A stretch of DNA of 64,000 bases. It comes from Hyperoplus lanceolatus (lineage: Eukaryota > Chordata > Actinopteri > Uranoscopiformes > Ammodytidae). The position numbers and the translations under genes were made by a program. Below, one piece after another: positions 35,032-48,100 of the stretch (within the stretch, counting starts at the first letter, position 1; the number at the start of each line of letters is the position of its first letter). The stretch is from contig CM049405.1 of the NCBI GenBank assembly GCA_026929865.2, positions 22,128,001 through 22,192,000 on the forward strand, read 5' to 3'. Under the pieces are notes generated by a model. It did no database searches. It was not told the DNA's origin and worked only from the letters and a program-made list of their open reading frames with translations.

Positions 35032-35751
35032 TAAAAACCCTGCCGTACAGAGAGTGCATTAACTAGACAACTGCCAATATTCCGTTTTTAAGTTGTTTCG
35101 CTTACTCCAAAAATGAATGTTAATTAGATATAGCTGAGTAAATTTTTCGGTGCCAATTATCGTCACAGCCAGGGAAATTAGCGGCCGCCGGCTTACATTT
35201 TCGCTTGCTACAGCTTGCATAGACACTTAATTAAGTTATAATTAAAATTGGAATTTGAAAATTGCACTTATTCAAATTACAATTATTTTGATATTAAAAA
35301 GATGAATTCATTGTTGTTGCATCCTATTCTTGTTTTCCTCTCTGCCTATCTTTTCAATAAGGATTTGTGTCGTATTGTCTTGCCCCTTACAAACTGAATC
35401 AGGCTGGAAATACAGTGTATTATACTCAAATTGATATGCACTACTACTACATGCACCTTCATTTTAACAGTTTACCTCTACGTCCCATTAGTCGCTTTAC
35501 TTTACTCTCAGAGGCGTCACGTCCACATGTTGTTTGGGTAACGTGTGGACTGTAAATATTTCACCTGATGTCTGCAGGCTCTGTCCATGTTGACAAAACA
35601 CTTGACCTTCAGGGGCAGCAAAATGTCATCTGATTTAGCACGCCCAGGCTGAATTGCCACCACTCATTTGGTCATCAAAGGGCTGCATTTTGTTTAAGAA
35701 TTGTCAGAGCAAATGCATTACAGTTTAATGATCTCGCTCGAAGAAAGAGAT
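35032..35751. other. Intron 1 DNA, nothing recognised
   Basis: No repeat or exon supported. Confidence 0.5.
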
Positions 35752-35754
35752 TGA

Positions 35755-36772
35755 GGGTGTATTCACACATGGAAAGTCCGTTAGTTCACTTGCTTTGGTC
35801 CAGACCAAATAGAATTTAGATTTTTTTTTTTTGGTGTGGTCCACTTTCACATTGCCCCTTTGCAAGTGAACCAGCATTACGAAGCAAAACCACACGTGAT
35901 CTAAGGTCATTCATTCATTGGACAGACATTCTGGGGTGGAGAGAAGCAGGAAGAACGAAGTAAAAACTGCAAATTTATCATTGATATAATATGGGGTTAA
36001 AAATAATAAAAATGCCTACATCTAACCTATAAATAAAGAGGAAAAACATCAAATTATTGTTGTTTCATATGTTTATAATATGTAGCCCTATGACAATGCC
36101 ACGTTATGTGGCTTCTAGCCTACGATGTGAAACATATTTTTTACTGTATTTTTGCTGCTGGACGCGCGACTCGCATGAAGAATAGGCTCAAACTGAAACA
36201 CAGCTGATTAAGCTGTGTATCAGCTGGGTGTCAGTTCGGCGCAGTTCAGCACCAAACTGACACGGGGACAGTATTGACGGTCCCGTTGGGAAGAACAATG
36301 AAAACACACACTTCATGCAAAGCACAGCGTGAACCTGTTGGCACTGTAGGCTACGGGAGACGCTCCTCTCCATCTGATCGCTGATCCGCACGCGTCATTA
36401 TCAAATGTAATATTTTCGCTCGGGGCTCCCGGTCGAACCACAACTAATCTTCCTAACAATGGCGACAACAACACTTTCCCATAATGTGAAGCTGATGGCG
36501 ATTTATTAAAAAAGAAAAGAAAGAAAAGGCGCAGTGCTTCCTGCAATTGGGTCGGATCGAGTCCGGCCAAATTCACACCACAAACGAACTGCAGCAGAGT
36601 GCGTTTTGAAGCGCATCGAGACCACCTCTTCAGCTGGGTCTCGGAGCGTTTGTTTGGTCCGCCCCCGAGTGCGATTGCTATATTCACACCTGTCTGAAAG
36701 ATGCGCACCGAAGGTGGAAGTGCACCTGAGTTTGTTTCAACCGAACTAAACACAGCATGTGTGAATACACCC
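35755..36772. mobile_element. PIF/Harbinger-like non-autonomous element
   Basis: The inverted ends GGGTGTATTCACACATG are identical at both termini. TGA at 35752-35754 and 36773-36775 is a 3-bp target duplication. GGG-starting termini with a 3-bp duplication suggest PIF/Harbinger. Subterminal regions share CACTT/GGTCC motifs. A CG-rich right half yields long open frames on both strands (for example 36313-36801 minus) that resemble nothing and cross the element end. Confidence 0.65.
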
Positions 36773-36775
36773 TGA

Positions 36776-38820
36776 GAATGCATTAGGACTCCTAATATCA
36801 TTTGGATTTAAAGTTTGCATTGCTTTTATGCCTACCTGCTGTGTTTCAGCTTGAGTGTATTTGTAAAGAATATAAAATAGATGAATATCCACTACGTGAT
36901 ATTCTTTAGATTTGGACAAATGTGAAAAATCCAGACCTCTTTTGCCCTGTGTAACAGACCAATTATCCACTATAAATCTTTGAAGTGGCATTCATGCTGA
37001 AAACCATGATTTTATCCAAAATGACAGTTGGCGGAAGTCAAGATGCACTGAGGTCTTGCAACATTAAAGACTATATAACAGATTGCATTGCATCATTATA
37101 CATGTATAATGCAATGTTAAATTTATAGGGTATGTAGAAAAACAACCCCTCGTCTCTGCTAATTTTTTCTTTCCCCAATCTATGCTTCTCCCTAAGCTTT
37201 TTTGCATATTAGCTTTTTGTCCAGGGTAACTTCAGTCAAGCTGTATTTAAATTCCTCGTGTCCCTTCCTCACATGATGCCGGGCCACTGTTATGCGTGTT
37301 TACTTAAACAAGCGTGTAACTGTAGTCATGCTCGCCGATGGTGTTGTCAAGATTAATTCTGTGTTTTCCTAATGCATGCTAATGAGAAAGCTGTGTGCAT
37401 TTGATGGTCAATAACGTGAAATACGGCCCTGCTCCCTAAATGCTGTCTCCGTTCAATAACCCATTAAAGTTGAATCACAGATAACTTGGCGCGCATCAGG
37501 AAAGCAATCTGAAATTTTTGCTGACATTGATCCAGCAGGAAGGAGACCTATTGCTCTGATTAACACTGTTGCCCCAGGAGAGGAGTCCCATGGCCATTAA
37601 TAGCCCACTGTCCTAGATTTTACTGAGAGCATCTAAAATGCTTTTATTTATGAGACACACAGGGGCAAAGCATCACTGACGTAGTAGCATAGTACTAACC
37701 TCTTTAACGATGGCTGTGTGTTGTTGATCACTGTGTGTTTCATCCAGGTAATATTCAAGCCAACACTGCTATTTTAACTGTAAAACATTAGTGGTGTACA
37801 TAGATAAACTAAACATTTCCATTAACATACAGAAGCAGGCAGTGTTGCACTCACATTGAGATATGTATTTGCTGAATAATAATTGAATAGTCAGAATTTT
37901 AACATATAACACTAAAACAAACGATGTGCAGCTGCTCAAAAGTATTGGAATGATAAATGTTTTGTTCATGGCAACTGAAGTTTGGACTTGGAGCATGAAA
38001 ATTATCTCATCCAAACAATGCAGTTAATATTTTTTAACCACCTTATAACTAATAATTAAAAAAACATCTTCTAGTTTCAGTAGCATGTGTTGAAGTATCA
38101 TGAAAGTGTTCATTTGTTTTCTTACAGTTTTATGTCCTGTAATACACTATTAATCTGGCCAACAAGGGTAAATGCGCTTACATCTTGTTATAACAATAAA
38201 CCTTACACGTCGATATTTGATACTGATCCATTTTTCTTTTTGGGTGTGGATTTAGAAAGAAAAATGGAGTAAAGTGGTTCATATTCTTTTAACAGTTAGA
38301 TAAGCAAAATGTGTAAATCTGCTGAACATTTATAAAAAAATTCAAAACAAAAATAGAAAGTAAAAATGTAAAATAGAATACATAACGATTTATTCTGTCA
38401 CTCAATTTTGCCGCTCCAAAAACAAATATACTCTCATCTCTCTCTCTATTGGGTCGAAAATCAACCTATTCAACTTGGTGCTCCCTCTAGAGGCCTACAG
38501 CACTCCTGTCATGTTGACTTTGCAGCATTTTTGTGGTGTACTTATTGTCTGTTTTTAAAACAAATAATATATATATTTTTTAAACTTTGCATAATTTCTG
38601 TATTTGCAAACATTCTAGTCAGCACAGTTCAAACGCCAGAGGGCCCTCTATGGCTTCATTGGTCCACTGCTTCGGTGTCCTCACAGCAGGTTTGCAGAGC
38701 TTTACTTTCTGCCTGTATGAAGGAACAGGGGTACTGTTTTTTCCTCTTTGGAAAAGGGGGAAGAGTGAACCATTGCAGCTCAAAGGACAGATTGGTAGGC
38801 GCTGTAGACGGGAGTTTGCA
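36776..38820. other. Intron 1 DNA, nothing recognised
   Basis: AT-rich, no element family recognised. About 37440-37620 is repeat-free and GC-balanced and could be a conserved non-coding block (inference). Confidence 0.4.
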
Positions 38821-39175
38821 TATGTTCCCACAGCCTTATGTTCCCACATTTCTATAATTTTTTTACGAAATGAGGCCCTATGTTCCCACGGGAGCATGTC
38901 TATCTTCCCACAGCCCAATGGTCCCACAGCTCTATGTTCCCACAGCCGGATGGTCCCAAATTTCAAGTAATCTAACTATATAATAGAGAAAAGTATGCCT
39001 GTGTGTGTCTGTATCACTCCTATTCTAACCTCTCCCTGTCCCCTTACCCTAACCCTGACCACCAAGCTGTGATGCCTGAACCTTATCGCCATTTTCACGA
39101 ACAAAGGGCGGGGTGACCATCGAGCTGTGGGAACAAAGGGCGTAATTTTGAGGGAGGGAAAATCGTAGAAATGTT
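38821..39175. repeat. TTCCCACAG minisatellite with inverted partner
   Basis: From 38821 to 38960 the word (A/T)(T/G)(G/C)TTCCCACAG recurs seven or so times at 15-40 bp spacing (for example TATGTTCCCACAGCC, CAATGGTCCCACAGCTC). At about 39105-39140 the complement appears (GAGCTGTGGGAACAAAGGGC), making an inverted arrangement about 150 bp apart. I recognise the motif as a dispersed fish repeat but not its family. Confidence 0.6.
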
Positions 39176-39599
39176 GACAGTAGTCTAATAGGGATCCAAA
39201 GTATTCTCCTGGCTAGTCTGGAATTTGTGGCTGATGTTGCCTTTGTTAAATTATCTGAGACCAATAACAAAGTTCTATGGTTTTGTCCACTCCATATACA
39301 GTATCTGGAAAGTGAGTATGGGCTGTGCCTCCTGCACAGTGGCCTACCGTGGAATGCAAACACCAACCAGTATGAATGTATGTATCGCAACCCACTCTGA
39401 AGAGTTGAAAGCCATTCAGCTGGAGAGCAGAGTCCAGTATCGTTCCACAGCAATACACAGTGGACACTATCACTATCAGTGTTAGCTAGCTATAAAGAGC
39501 TAACACACTGTTAGTAACTGTGGACAAAAAGCTTTAAAATATGCAAGTTGGCGCTGGCACATACCGCAGCAAAGTCACCAGAAGCTCTTCGTTGAATAT
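39176..39599. other. Intron 1 DNA, nothing recognised
   Basis: No exon or element supported. GTTAGCTAGCT occurs near 39482 and again near 41231 and 41976. Confidence 0.4.
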
Positions 39600-39778
39600 G
39601 GTGAATATATATATATTTTTTTATAGATTATTTATCTCCATTTTTCACTTTCATTGGACAGATTTGAAGAGACAGAGTTGAAATGGGACAGAGAGGGGAA
39701 TGACATGCAGAAAACTGACCGGGGTCTGCAGCAAGGCCTGACCCTCTAGGGGGATGCTTAAGTTTCCTTTCGCCGCCC
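39600..39778 (-). mobile_element. Decayed tRNA-derived SINE
   Basis: The complement carries the same blocks as the SINE at 11190-11358: CCCCCTAGAGGGTCAGGCC, CATGTCATTCCCCTCTCTGT and CCATTTCAACTCTGTCTCTT, in the same order. The B-box and much of the tRNA-like head are lost, so it is older or from another subfamily. Confidence 0.6.
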
Positions 39779-39800
39779 CTGTTAACAGATTGGACAGCAG

Positions 39801-41104
39801 GGGCCTCATTTATAAAGCTTTGCGTGGGATTCACGTGGAAGCTGGCGTACGGAAGAAATGTAGGATGTACGTGCGAACAAAAATATTCGGATTTATAAAA
39901 CAGTGCGCACTCACGTCCTACGCCTGTTTCCCTTTATAAATCACAATCAACTCTAAATGTGGCGCAGACTTTGCGGGCTTCACGTACCGCCCATATTTAC
40001 CCATACATAGTCATCGACACGCCCAAATTAATATCATTTACTGAGTGCATGAAGGCGGTAGTGGCAATCGCCGACTGAAAGGGAAATGGAAAAATAGACT
40101 CCACACGGTGTGGATCACTGCGGTCACCCCGAAGTACCCGTTGGAGAAGTGGCGACCAGGGAAAATATAGTTTGGTGGCAGTGTGAGCGTAAAGGCGTCA
40201 GAGTGCAGCCTGTGGCGATCTCTGTGAACGCTGTGGCCGAAATAAAAAGAAGCGATCCGACATAAAAGTGGACGCAAACAAGTGCATATCCTCACACAAC
40301 AGTGTTTGTGTCACGAGCGGGGGACACTGAGACCCCCCATGAGATACAGATTCGGAGAATTCATCCCGGGGCAGTGGCGGGCGGCGGAGGGTTAATAATA
40401 AACTTCACAGTCCCTTTCAAAACACAATTGCGACGTGCTTAAACTCAAAGAAAAACACATAGATAAAACGGACTAAAAGCCGTGAAAAAGATCACAGTAG
40501 CCTATGTGATGTACAGTAGGCTTATCATTAGTGTATGAAAAGGTGCACTCCTGTCTGCCTGACTGAGGCATCGAGAACAGCGTCAGTGTAAAAGTAATAG
40601 GCTGTATTCCACCTCAATATTATCAGAATTAATTCCACAACATGCAGATAGGTTATTCTAACTGCAGAGCTTATTCGAACGCTATTTTGTTTTTATTTGC
40701 ACTCATATAGCCTATCTCCGTTTGTAGGCTATGTAAGATCCTAATTCGTTTTGTTTTTGTTGGTATCACTCCATGGAATAATCCGTGGAGGCATTTGTTC
40801 ATTAGTTGTAAGAATGGCTTCATCCGTTTTGCAAAGGAACTCCCAATATATGATAGACCTACATGGCTTATAATAGGCCTATCTGGATTCATTTTACACA
40901 AACACATTCGTTGTCGCACTTCATACATGTGCCGACGGAGTCGCCGTTTCTCCTTTCTCCACTTTCTGTGCGTACGCATGGGTCAGAGTTTGCGTGGAGG
41001 ACCGCACATCTCCCGTCAAGTTTGGTTTTTATAAATCCCAATATTTGCTTAGAAATTGGCGTGCGCCCTCTTCTGGGCGTACGCAACGTTTATAAATGAG
41101 GCCC
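39801..41104. mobile_element. PIF/Harbinger-like element with CAG target duplication
   Basis: The ends are inverted repeats GGGCCTCATTTATAAA (left) and the same word on the right strand, with GCGTACG-type subterminal motifs on both sides. CAG at 39798-39800 and 41105-41107 is a 3-bp target duplication. A relic of the SANT/Myb-like accessory protein lies inside (40221-40330), which supports PIF/Harbinger. No nuclease domain was found. Size 1304 bp. Confidence 0.8.
40221..40330 (+). pseudogene. Relic of Harbinger SANT/Myb-like protein
   Basis: One frame reads VNAVAEIK. After a one-base shift the next reads SDIKVDANKCISSHNSVCV, then TSGG. Harbinger-associated SANT/Myb-like proteins typically show AVN.V....TVAEIKKKWSDIKV..KKR...H......TGGG in this order. 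The catalytic transposase is encoded by a different gene of the intact element and is missing here. The relic is short and shifted, so it is dead. Confidence 0.55.
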
Positions 41105-41241
41105 CAGGGCTCCATGGCCGGCTCCCGATCTGCAGCGATGGTTTTGCCATGTTGGGTGACCCTGCAGGGACACAGAGTTGACTTGGTTTCGGTTAGACAG
41201 GTAAGCAGCTCACTAAAGGGGTTGGCTTTCGTTAGCTAGCT

Positions 41242-41925
41242 GACCGTATTGTTGCGGCCACTTTCTTGCCACTCCTGGATTATGGGGATGTTGTATATAT
41301 GAATGCCTCTGCTCACTCCCTGCAACTGCTGGATGCTGCATATCACGGGGCCTTGAGATTCATAACTGAACGTAAACCCCTCACACATCACTGTACATTG
41401 TACTCTCTCACAAACTGGTCTTCACTTTCCATGCACAGAACCACTCACTGGTATCTTTTTATCTATAAATCCATTATCGGACTGCTCCCCTCTTATTTGT
41501 CAGTGTATCTGGCACGGAAACAGTCCGATCACAGCCTCCGGTCCCTGGACTTCATCTCATTTGCCATCACGTCAGTCCGTACTGAACTGGGCAAGAAGGC
41601 ATTTTCCTACGCTGTGCCTGCAACCTGGAACAAGCTCCAGCAGAGGCTGAAGCTGTCCAGTTTTATTTCTTTAGGGGATTTTAGACTGCTAGTAGGAAGG
41701 CTGTTGAGACAGTCCGTGGGGGTCTGCACTTGTACATAACTTAACTTGTACTTAACTTGTACTGCGTTATTTTACCGTTTGTGTTCTGTGTTGTGTCTCC
41801 TGTATGTTTAGTTAGTCTGTAACTTTGTGTTGCTGCTGATGCCTACCTGAACAGGTCTCTCTTGTAAAAGAGACCCTGGGTCTCCATGATATTTTACCTG
41901 TATAAATAAAGGTTAATAAAAAAAA
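41242..41925 (+). mobile_element. LINE 3' end with open ORF2 C-terminus
   Basis: The plus-strand frame reads PLLDYGDVVYMNASAHSLQL, then AAYHGALRFITERKPLTHHC, NWSSLSMHRTTHWYLFIYKS, LRSLDFISFAITSVRTELGK and AFSYAVPATWNKLQQRLKLS, ending TCT and a stop at 41737-41739. This is the post-RT tail of a widespread fish LINE group, the same as 16760-17207. The 3' UTR ends TTGTAAAAGAGACCCTGGGT, then CCTGTATAAATAAAGGTTAA and an A-rich tail. GTTAGCTAGCT at 41231-41241 and 41976-41986 could be a target duplication, but it lies about 50 bp past the tail and also occurs at 39482, so this is uncertain. Confidence 0.75.
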
Positions 41926-41929
41926 TAAA

Positions 41930-43636
41930 AACAGAGATATTTATCTCTCATGTATAGAGTATCATCCCAAGATAAGTTAGCTAGCTAGTCTCACACCAAT
42001 GTGTAATTACCCTGAACACTGGAAAGTATTTATTCTTCAGTAAATTTCCTTTGAGCATTTAAGAACCATACCAAATATACCTTCAACCATGTTTTGTTGT
42101 TGGTTTTTAGCTTCAACATCGGGGCATTTTAGGTGTCCTCAACACAAGACTCATTTGTAGTTAGAGGGTTTATATTCCTAATGTTCCTGCACATTGGGTG
42201 TCATCTCAGAACAAGATAATGGATGTTTTAAATGTGAACATCTGTAAAATGCCACAAACCTTTTCTTAATGTGCCAACGTTTTGTATACCAGATGTCTGC
42301 TTGCTCCTGTAGTTTAATATCAACTCATGGGTGGTTGCTTTAATTGGACCCACTCAAAATGTGATAGTGTGATCTAACAAGGAGATGAAAAGCCTATAAC
42401 ATACATCATCATGGCTGGAAAAGACAAATAGCTCACTCATTATACAACCCCCCAGGAACTTGGAGGGAGAAGTGACAGATCTTTTCAAAATGGTGGTCTC
42501 ATCAATTTAATTATATACACTGCGATAAGGGCATCTGCTTACAATAAATATGACCAGTAAGGAGCTATGGCATAGCTGTTTACGTGTGTCCTTGACATTC
42601 ACTTTGAGAATAAGGAAAAGGAGGTAACGGCATCCTTCTAAACAGATCTTGAAAGTCCTGGGAAGGGATAAATGTCAGTGGGCTTCACTCACAAATCTCT
42701 GCGATTTTTTCTTCTTCCCTGACCTTCACCATGTTGACTCTAATGAGAATTAGCAGGATATCAATAAATAATTGGTATTTATACTATGATGAAAGTGATC
42801 CCCAGGGACAAATAGAAAATATCTTCCACTAAAGACATATTCTGCCCTTAAACTGACAATTAATTACTGTGTTTAGGTGATGATAAATATTTAATTAGGA
42901 TGACATTGAGTGACTTCCGGGACAGAGCAACAACTGGATATATTGCCAAGATTCCCCGTAAGCCAAAATAAATCTTGAGACTGTAGTCCATGCCACATAA
43001 ATCCATTGAGTATTTGAATATCAGTGTAATTTAATTGGTGTCATCATATCTCTCTTTGGCAAGAGCTTTGCCTAGGGATAGCATTTGGCTTTTCCAGTGG
43101 GAGTGTGCAGATCAATAGATGTAGTGGGTATGATTATGTTATGATAATACGCCGGAGAGAGCCTTGCAAGCCAAGAGAAAAGTGATTTGAAGAGGGATGC
43201 CACACCTTTTGGCATAGTTCCTGCGGCTAAAAAAGCTCAGCGGGAAACAGAGCGGTCAGTGAGATTGGCTGCAGCCCTGCTCCAGGACCAGCTGGCTCCA
43301 GAGCAGAATTAGAGCCGCCCCATTGTTTCCACCTGCCGTATGCTGCTCAAGTGTTCCAAATCAAGTCATTATTTGCTTGGTTTCCTTGCTGACAGACTCA
43401 GCTTTGCAAGTGAGTCAGCTGCTCTCCCTTTTAGCGTGACATCTCCCTGCTAAGAGAAATATCTAAAAGGAATCTAAAGAGTGGCTGCTCAGGGTGTTGC
43501 ATTTATATGACTTCATCCAATACATTTCAGATAATAAGCCTGAGAATTATTTTTTTCCCCAGAATAATTGAAATCACCACTCTTAGAAATCAGTTGAATT
43601 GTGGATAATACATTACATCTGACCCTCATAAAGCAA
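41930..43636. other. Intron 1 DNA, nothing recognised
   Basis: No element or exon supported. Confidence 0.5.
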
Positions 43637-43644
43637 GTGATGAT

Positions 43645-45110
43645 TAGGGATGGGAATTGATAAGAATTTAGCGATTCCGATTCCGGTTCCGATTCTGCTT
43701 ATCGATCCGATTCCTTATCGATTCTCATATCGATTCTCATTGGGTGAGAGAAAATGTACAAATGAGTTTGTTTGTATTAACTCTCTTTAATATCTGATTA
43801 GAAGTGTCTAGTGTATGCATTGAAAGATTATCAAGCTACTTTGGGATTAGGAAATTGTCAATTTTCACATTAATTGGTCCAGACAATTTTTTTTTTTTTG
43901 GTTTTTAAGCCCAAATGCCCTTATGTGCCCTACAAACTAAAAACACATACTTAAAACAGTCAAGGAAGAGCTTGTGCCTTTTGGAATATTAACAGTGCTC
44001 ATTGGCACTTAAAACAAGATTCAACTGACAGAAAAACACAAATAAGTCTTTTGAAAAGATAATACCATCTCTTTTTATGCAGAACAATTATCATGTTTTC
44101 CCTCTCAGGAAGGATACGAGATCTTTAATGTATGTTAAGTGTTATTATATGATTGCGCCCTTACTCTGAAAGGCCAACGTGATGATGTCACTATGTTAAC
44201 GCCTCAGGTCAAACTGTCACGACTGCACAGTTGACAGTCATGTGGGCTATTCAAGAAGAGAATAAATATGCCATAAAGGCTTTAAGAGAATGTATCACTT
44301 TGCTTATTCTTCACCACGCCAACGACAAGGAGTCACCGCTCCATCTCAGCTTTACAATGTACGCTGTTATGTTCACTGCGCTGTTTATTAGGCTAATATA
44401 ATGTCCCTTCATCAGACACGTAGCGGATGGTTTTATACACATCGATCGCTCAAGTAATCCAAGGCAGAGCTTTTTGTATTGGGCAGAGAGCGTTATTTTA
44501 AGTGTGTCTTACTGTCTTTATAAAGCATATTGTTAAAGTTTCCTTACCACCGGACCGCCGAGTCCCGCTGTGTGTTGTTTTGCGTTCGTCCCCACTGCCG
44601 TGCTTCAAGGCAGCATTTAACAGCTGTTGAACGAGAGTAAACAGCGGGCCTTTGGAAGCGAATAAATCGAGAAATCCTTTTTTCCTGTTTGTATGCTGCT
44701 CTCGCCTTTTTATGTATCTCCCTCTTTCACTTGCCCACACCTAGGCTTACACACACATTAATTCATATAGCCTACATTGTATGTTCAAATCCAAGTGATG
44801 GGCAATTCTGGTGCCGAGTAAGGCAGCGGACGTTTAAAGGTTCAACCGTCAGGATCGCAGCCTGCGCGCTTGCTTGTGCACGAGTCATTTGATGAAATGG
44901 AAACAACCACACTTTAGAGCGCTTCTGCCTCGACGTCATGTTTGCTGCGTTCTGAACCAAAACAAAGCAGCACGTGTCTGAAGTCATGACGCATTTGCTA
45001 CGGGCGGAACCGATAAGCGGCATCGTTAAGCAGGCATGTTAACGATTCCAAGGAATTGGTTGACTCAGAACCGGGTCTGAACAAGAACCGGTTCTCGATT
45101 CCCATCCCTA
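43645..45110. mobile_element. hAT non-autonomous element with perfect 8-bp TSD
   Basis: GTGATGAT at 43637-43644 and 45111-45118 is a perfect target duplication. The ends are TAGGGATGGGAATTGA and, on the right strand, TAGGGATGGGAATCGA. Subterminal regions carry repeated GATTC/ATCGATTC (left) and CCGGTTCT-type (right) motifs. The 1466-bp element has no transposase-like frame. A related but worn copy is at 49167-50008. Confidence 0.9.
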
Positions 45111-45118
45111 GTGATGAT

Positions 45119-48100
45119 GATTGGAAGATGTCCCCTTTAACCGTGCCTCTTTATAATGCATGTTAGTCAGGACCATGGCCTGATCTCACAAGACATTGCC
45201 TGTGTACAGAGGACTGAATAAATAAAACCCTCACCCCTCCAAACACCAGCGTAAGATGCCAGGATTAGCATCTCATTAGACAGAATCTGGGCTGGCGGTT
45301 TGTGGACAAAGGAGTGAGAAACCGAGCAAATCAGGGACGATTGTAGGTCCTTTCTCCTGATGTGGAAGAGATTTTGTTTGCCAGTTACTTTTATATTTGT
45401 AGATGCCTTTTTTGGTAGTAAAATATCTCCTGTTTTATGGGTACCATGAGTTGTTCTCATCACCTGTTCTGTCACCATCTGCGTTATAACAGAAGACTGT
45501 GGCAGAGATGTGTGTTGGAATGCAGGGGGGCTCAAAGAAAGAAAGAAAAAATCCCTTATTTGATATTTTCTAAAGCGTAGAGCAAGGAAGACATTGCAAT
45601 ATAGAGAACATGCACTGAGGAACTTGGTGACAGTTTGCTTCTGAGATAAATTGGCTTCAGCAAAAGTGTCTCCTGCTGGTGGCCAGTCTGTGCTATCCAT
45701 GCCACGAGCATGCAATTTCTCCTTGATTGCACTCCCGAAGGATAAGTAAACACTTAAAGCAGAGCATCACACTACAAAAGACAAGCGCCCAAAAGACAGT
45801 AGTAACAATCTGCCTTAAGAGACCATTTCAAACCCTAATACACAGAGATACTGACAATTTTAGATATTCAGATTGTCAAGCCTGCAGTAAACATTTGATC
45901 TTTTGTGGGGATTTCATTTATCAAGATGAAACTTGAATGTCACTCTGTTCCTCCTGCATGGCTCCAAAATACGCAGGAAATATATTTTTAAATTTTTTTC
46001 TTAGATGTCTCTGGCAGATGCACTTTAATTGAAAGTTATGAATGAAATATGAAATGCCTGGATTGCCTGGGCAGCTCGGTGTATCCCACATCACCATCTC
46101 AATTCAGCCGTACAAACAGCTCTTTGCAGGATTGGATTGCTCGTTCAATGTTACTGACTTGCATGGAAGTTTAAAAGTTTACAAAGAAAGTTAAAGGTGG
46201 TATGTCACTGGCAGTATACCTGGCGTTATGTTCGGTAAGTTGAACTAGAGAGTTTTTAGTCCCCTTTGGATTGTGAAACATTCCAATTATTTGTGTGCAA
46301 TACCGTCGTAAAAATGTCACATCAACATAGCAAGATATCTTTAGTCAAATTTTACTTAAGTTAAACGGCCATGCTTTGCCTTGTAGGTACACTGTCTGAA
46401 AATGAACTTTGTAGCTCACTGTCAAGGGCTGTAAACTAAAAAAATCCGTTTAACTGCCAAAATAATAAATGTATCCTATTTTTCATAGACACATGTTGCT
46501 CCAGTCAGACAGTGTTACTCAATGGTTTACTGAATAGTTGGCTTTCAGATGTTTTCATCTCGTCATAAGTTGATTTAACTCAAGAAATATTGAGCATCTC
46601 TTCCTGCTGATAGGTGAGAAAGGTTTTTGTCCAGGCACAAATAGAACAGACCGAAGGGTCTTTGTAACTGACAAAAGGGCAAACACAGCAGACACATAAG
46701 CAATTTGACACAAATGACACCTTGTTGTCCTTTTTTGTCTATTTTGGGGTCACTGTGACTTTTTAGAAAAACAGGTAGGGTAAACATAGGGTCTCATTGC
46801 CTGATAGCTAACTCATCAATTGGGCACTTTTGGTGACTTGTCATTCTGCGTCATCAACACCACATGGACCTGCAAGGGAAAATCACAACAAGGTTTATTT
46901 TTGGTGACTGATTGAAGGTTATGCTGCAATTCACTGCGCTCTATGGCTTTATTCACATTCTCAGGTTTCACAGTAGAGCTCACACAGAAATAGCTGGTCA
47001 TATGCGTTGTTAATGGAAACTATAACTGGACATCAGGGATAATGATTATCCCTTCCATGTCAGGGATAATGACAGTTTGAAAAAAAAAATGGCACTTAAA
47101 TGTTGCACTTATATGTAACACTTTGTAGTATGGTTTATTCGAAGCTAATGTACTTACATGATTCTTGTTGTTCTGGGTTTAACCTCGTGTAGGAATGCAC
47201 TTAGTGGAAGTCGCTTTGAATAAATGTCAGCTTAATGTGTGGAATAAGGTATATTGTTCATGCATACAATATATTATTTTTCACAGTGAAAATTTGACGG
47301 ATTGTTTTATGGATGAGGGCAGATTTTACCAACTAGTCCTCACACCTGAACATGTTATTTGTCAGTGCTTTCCAAAAGGGGACTGTCCTCCCCAGTAACC
47401 CACCAGGTCTATTGCTCTAATAAATGTCTAAAGCGACCAAATGTGTGTTCCTTGTGGTGGTGTGAATATGACAGTCTTCTCTCAGATTCAACAAGGAAGC
47501 AACTTGATGTTGTTATAGGACCACAAAGCTCTTAGGGAGGAGGTTGGGGATGGGTGGTTTGGCCTCCCATATTTTACCAGCACACCACATTTGGTACAAT
47601 AATTCTTATACTTTAACCAAATGGTGTTTGCGCCTATACCTAAACCAAATCAAGGCAGGTCAAAATCGTGCCATATGAATCATTTGTGTGGAGGAATTTA
47701 AACATTGTCACATCCTGGAAATTCTGCATGTAGAAAATGTCTTTTATTTGTGCGTTTCTGGGAGAAACAAGCATAAAGGGGCAGATACATTGATGTACAA
47801 AACTGGACATAATCACCATATTAGATAGTAATTTAGCAGGTTACCAGCCACTATGTTCAAACTATGCCCCTGTCAGCTAATATTTCCATCATCAGAGATG
47901 TGGAGATGTTAATGAAGTTGCTTGTTGAAGGGCGGTGGTGACAAAACATTAAAACCAAGGTGTTCAAGTGTTACTGTCTTTAATTCCAGATTGTAACATG
48001 TACACCCTTTACAGAGTTCAGAGCTATAATTGGCTTTATTGGCCCTCATTTTAAATAGGCTTAAGGCATATTCCTTGTATTTTTTCAGCAGCCACATTTT

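Noticed and set aside
36240-36275. RE1/NRSF-like half sites (TTCAGCACC ... GGACAG)
   Set aside because: The spacing between half sites is 12 bp, outside the canonical and known expanded spacings, and the site is inside a transposon.
36313-36801. 162-codon minus-strand ORF
   Set aside because: It crosses the boundary of the 35755-36772 element and has no family resemblance.
39042-39058. TTACCCTAACCCTGACC as an interstitial telomere repeat
   Set aside because: Fewer than three imperfect units, so not meaningful.
45167-45715. 182-codon minus-strand ORF as a gene
   Set aside because: No recognisable domain, composition like the surrounding intron, and no good splice or start context.
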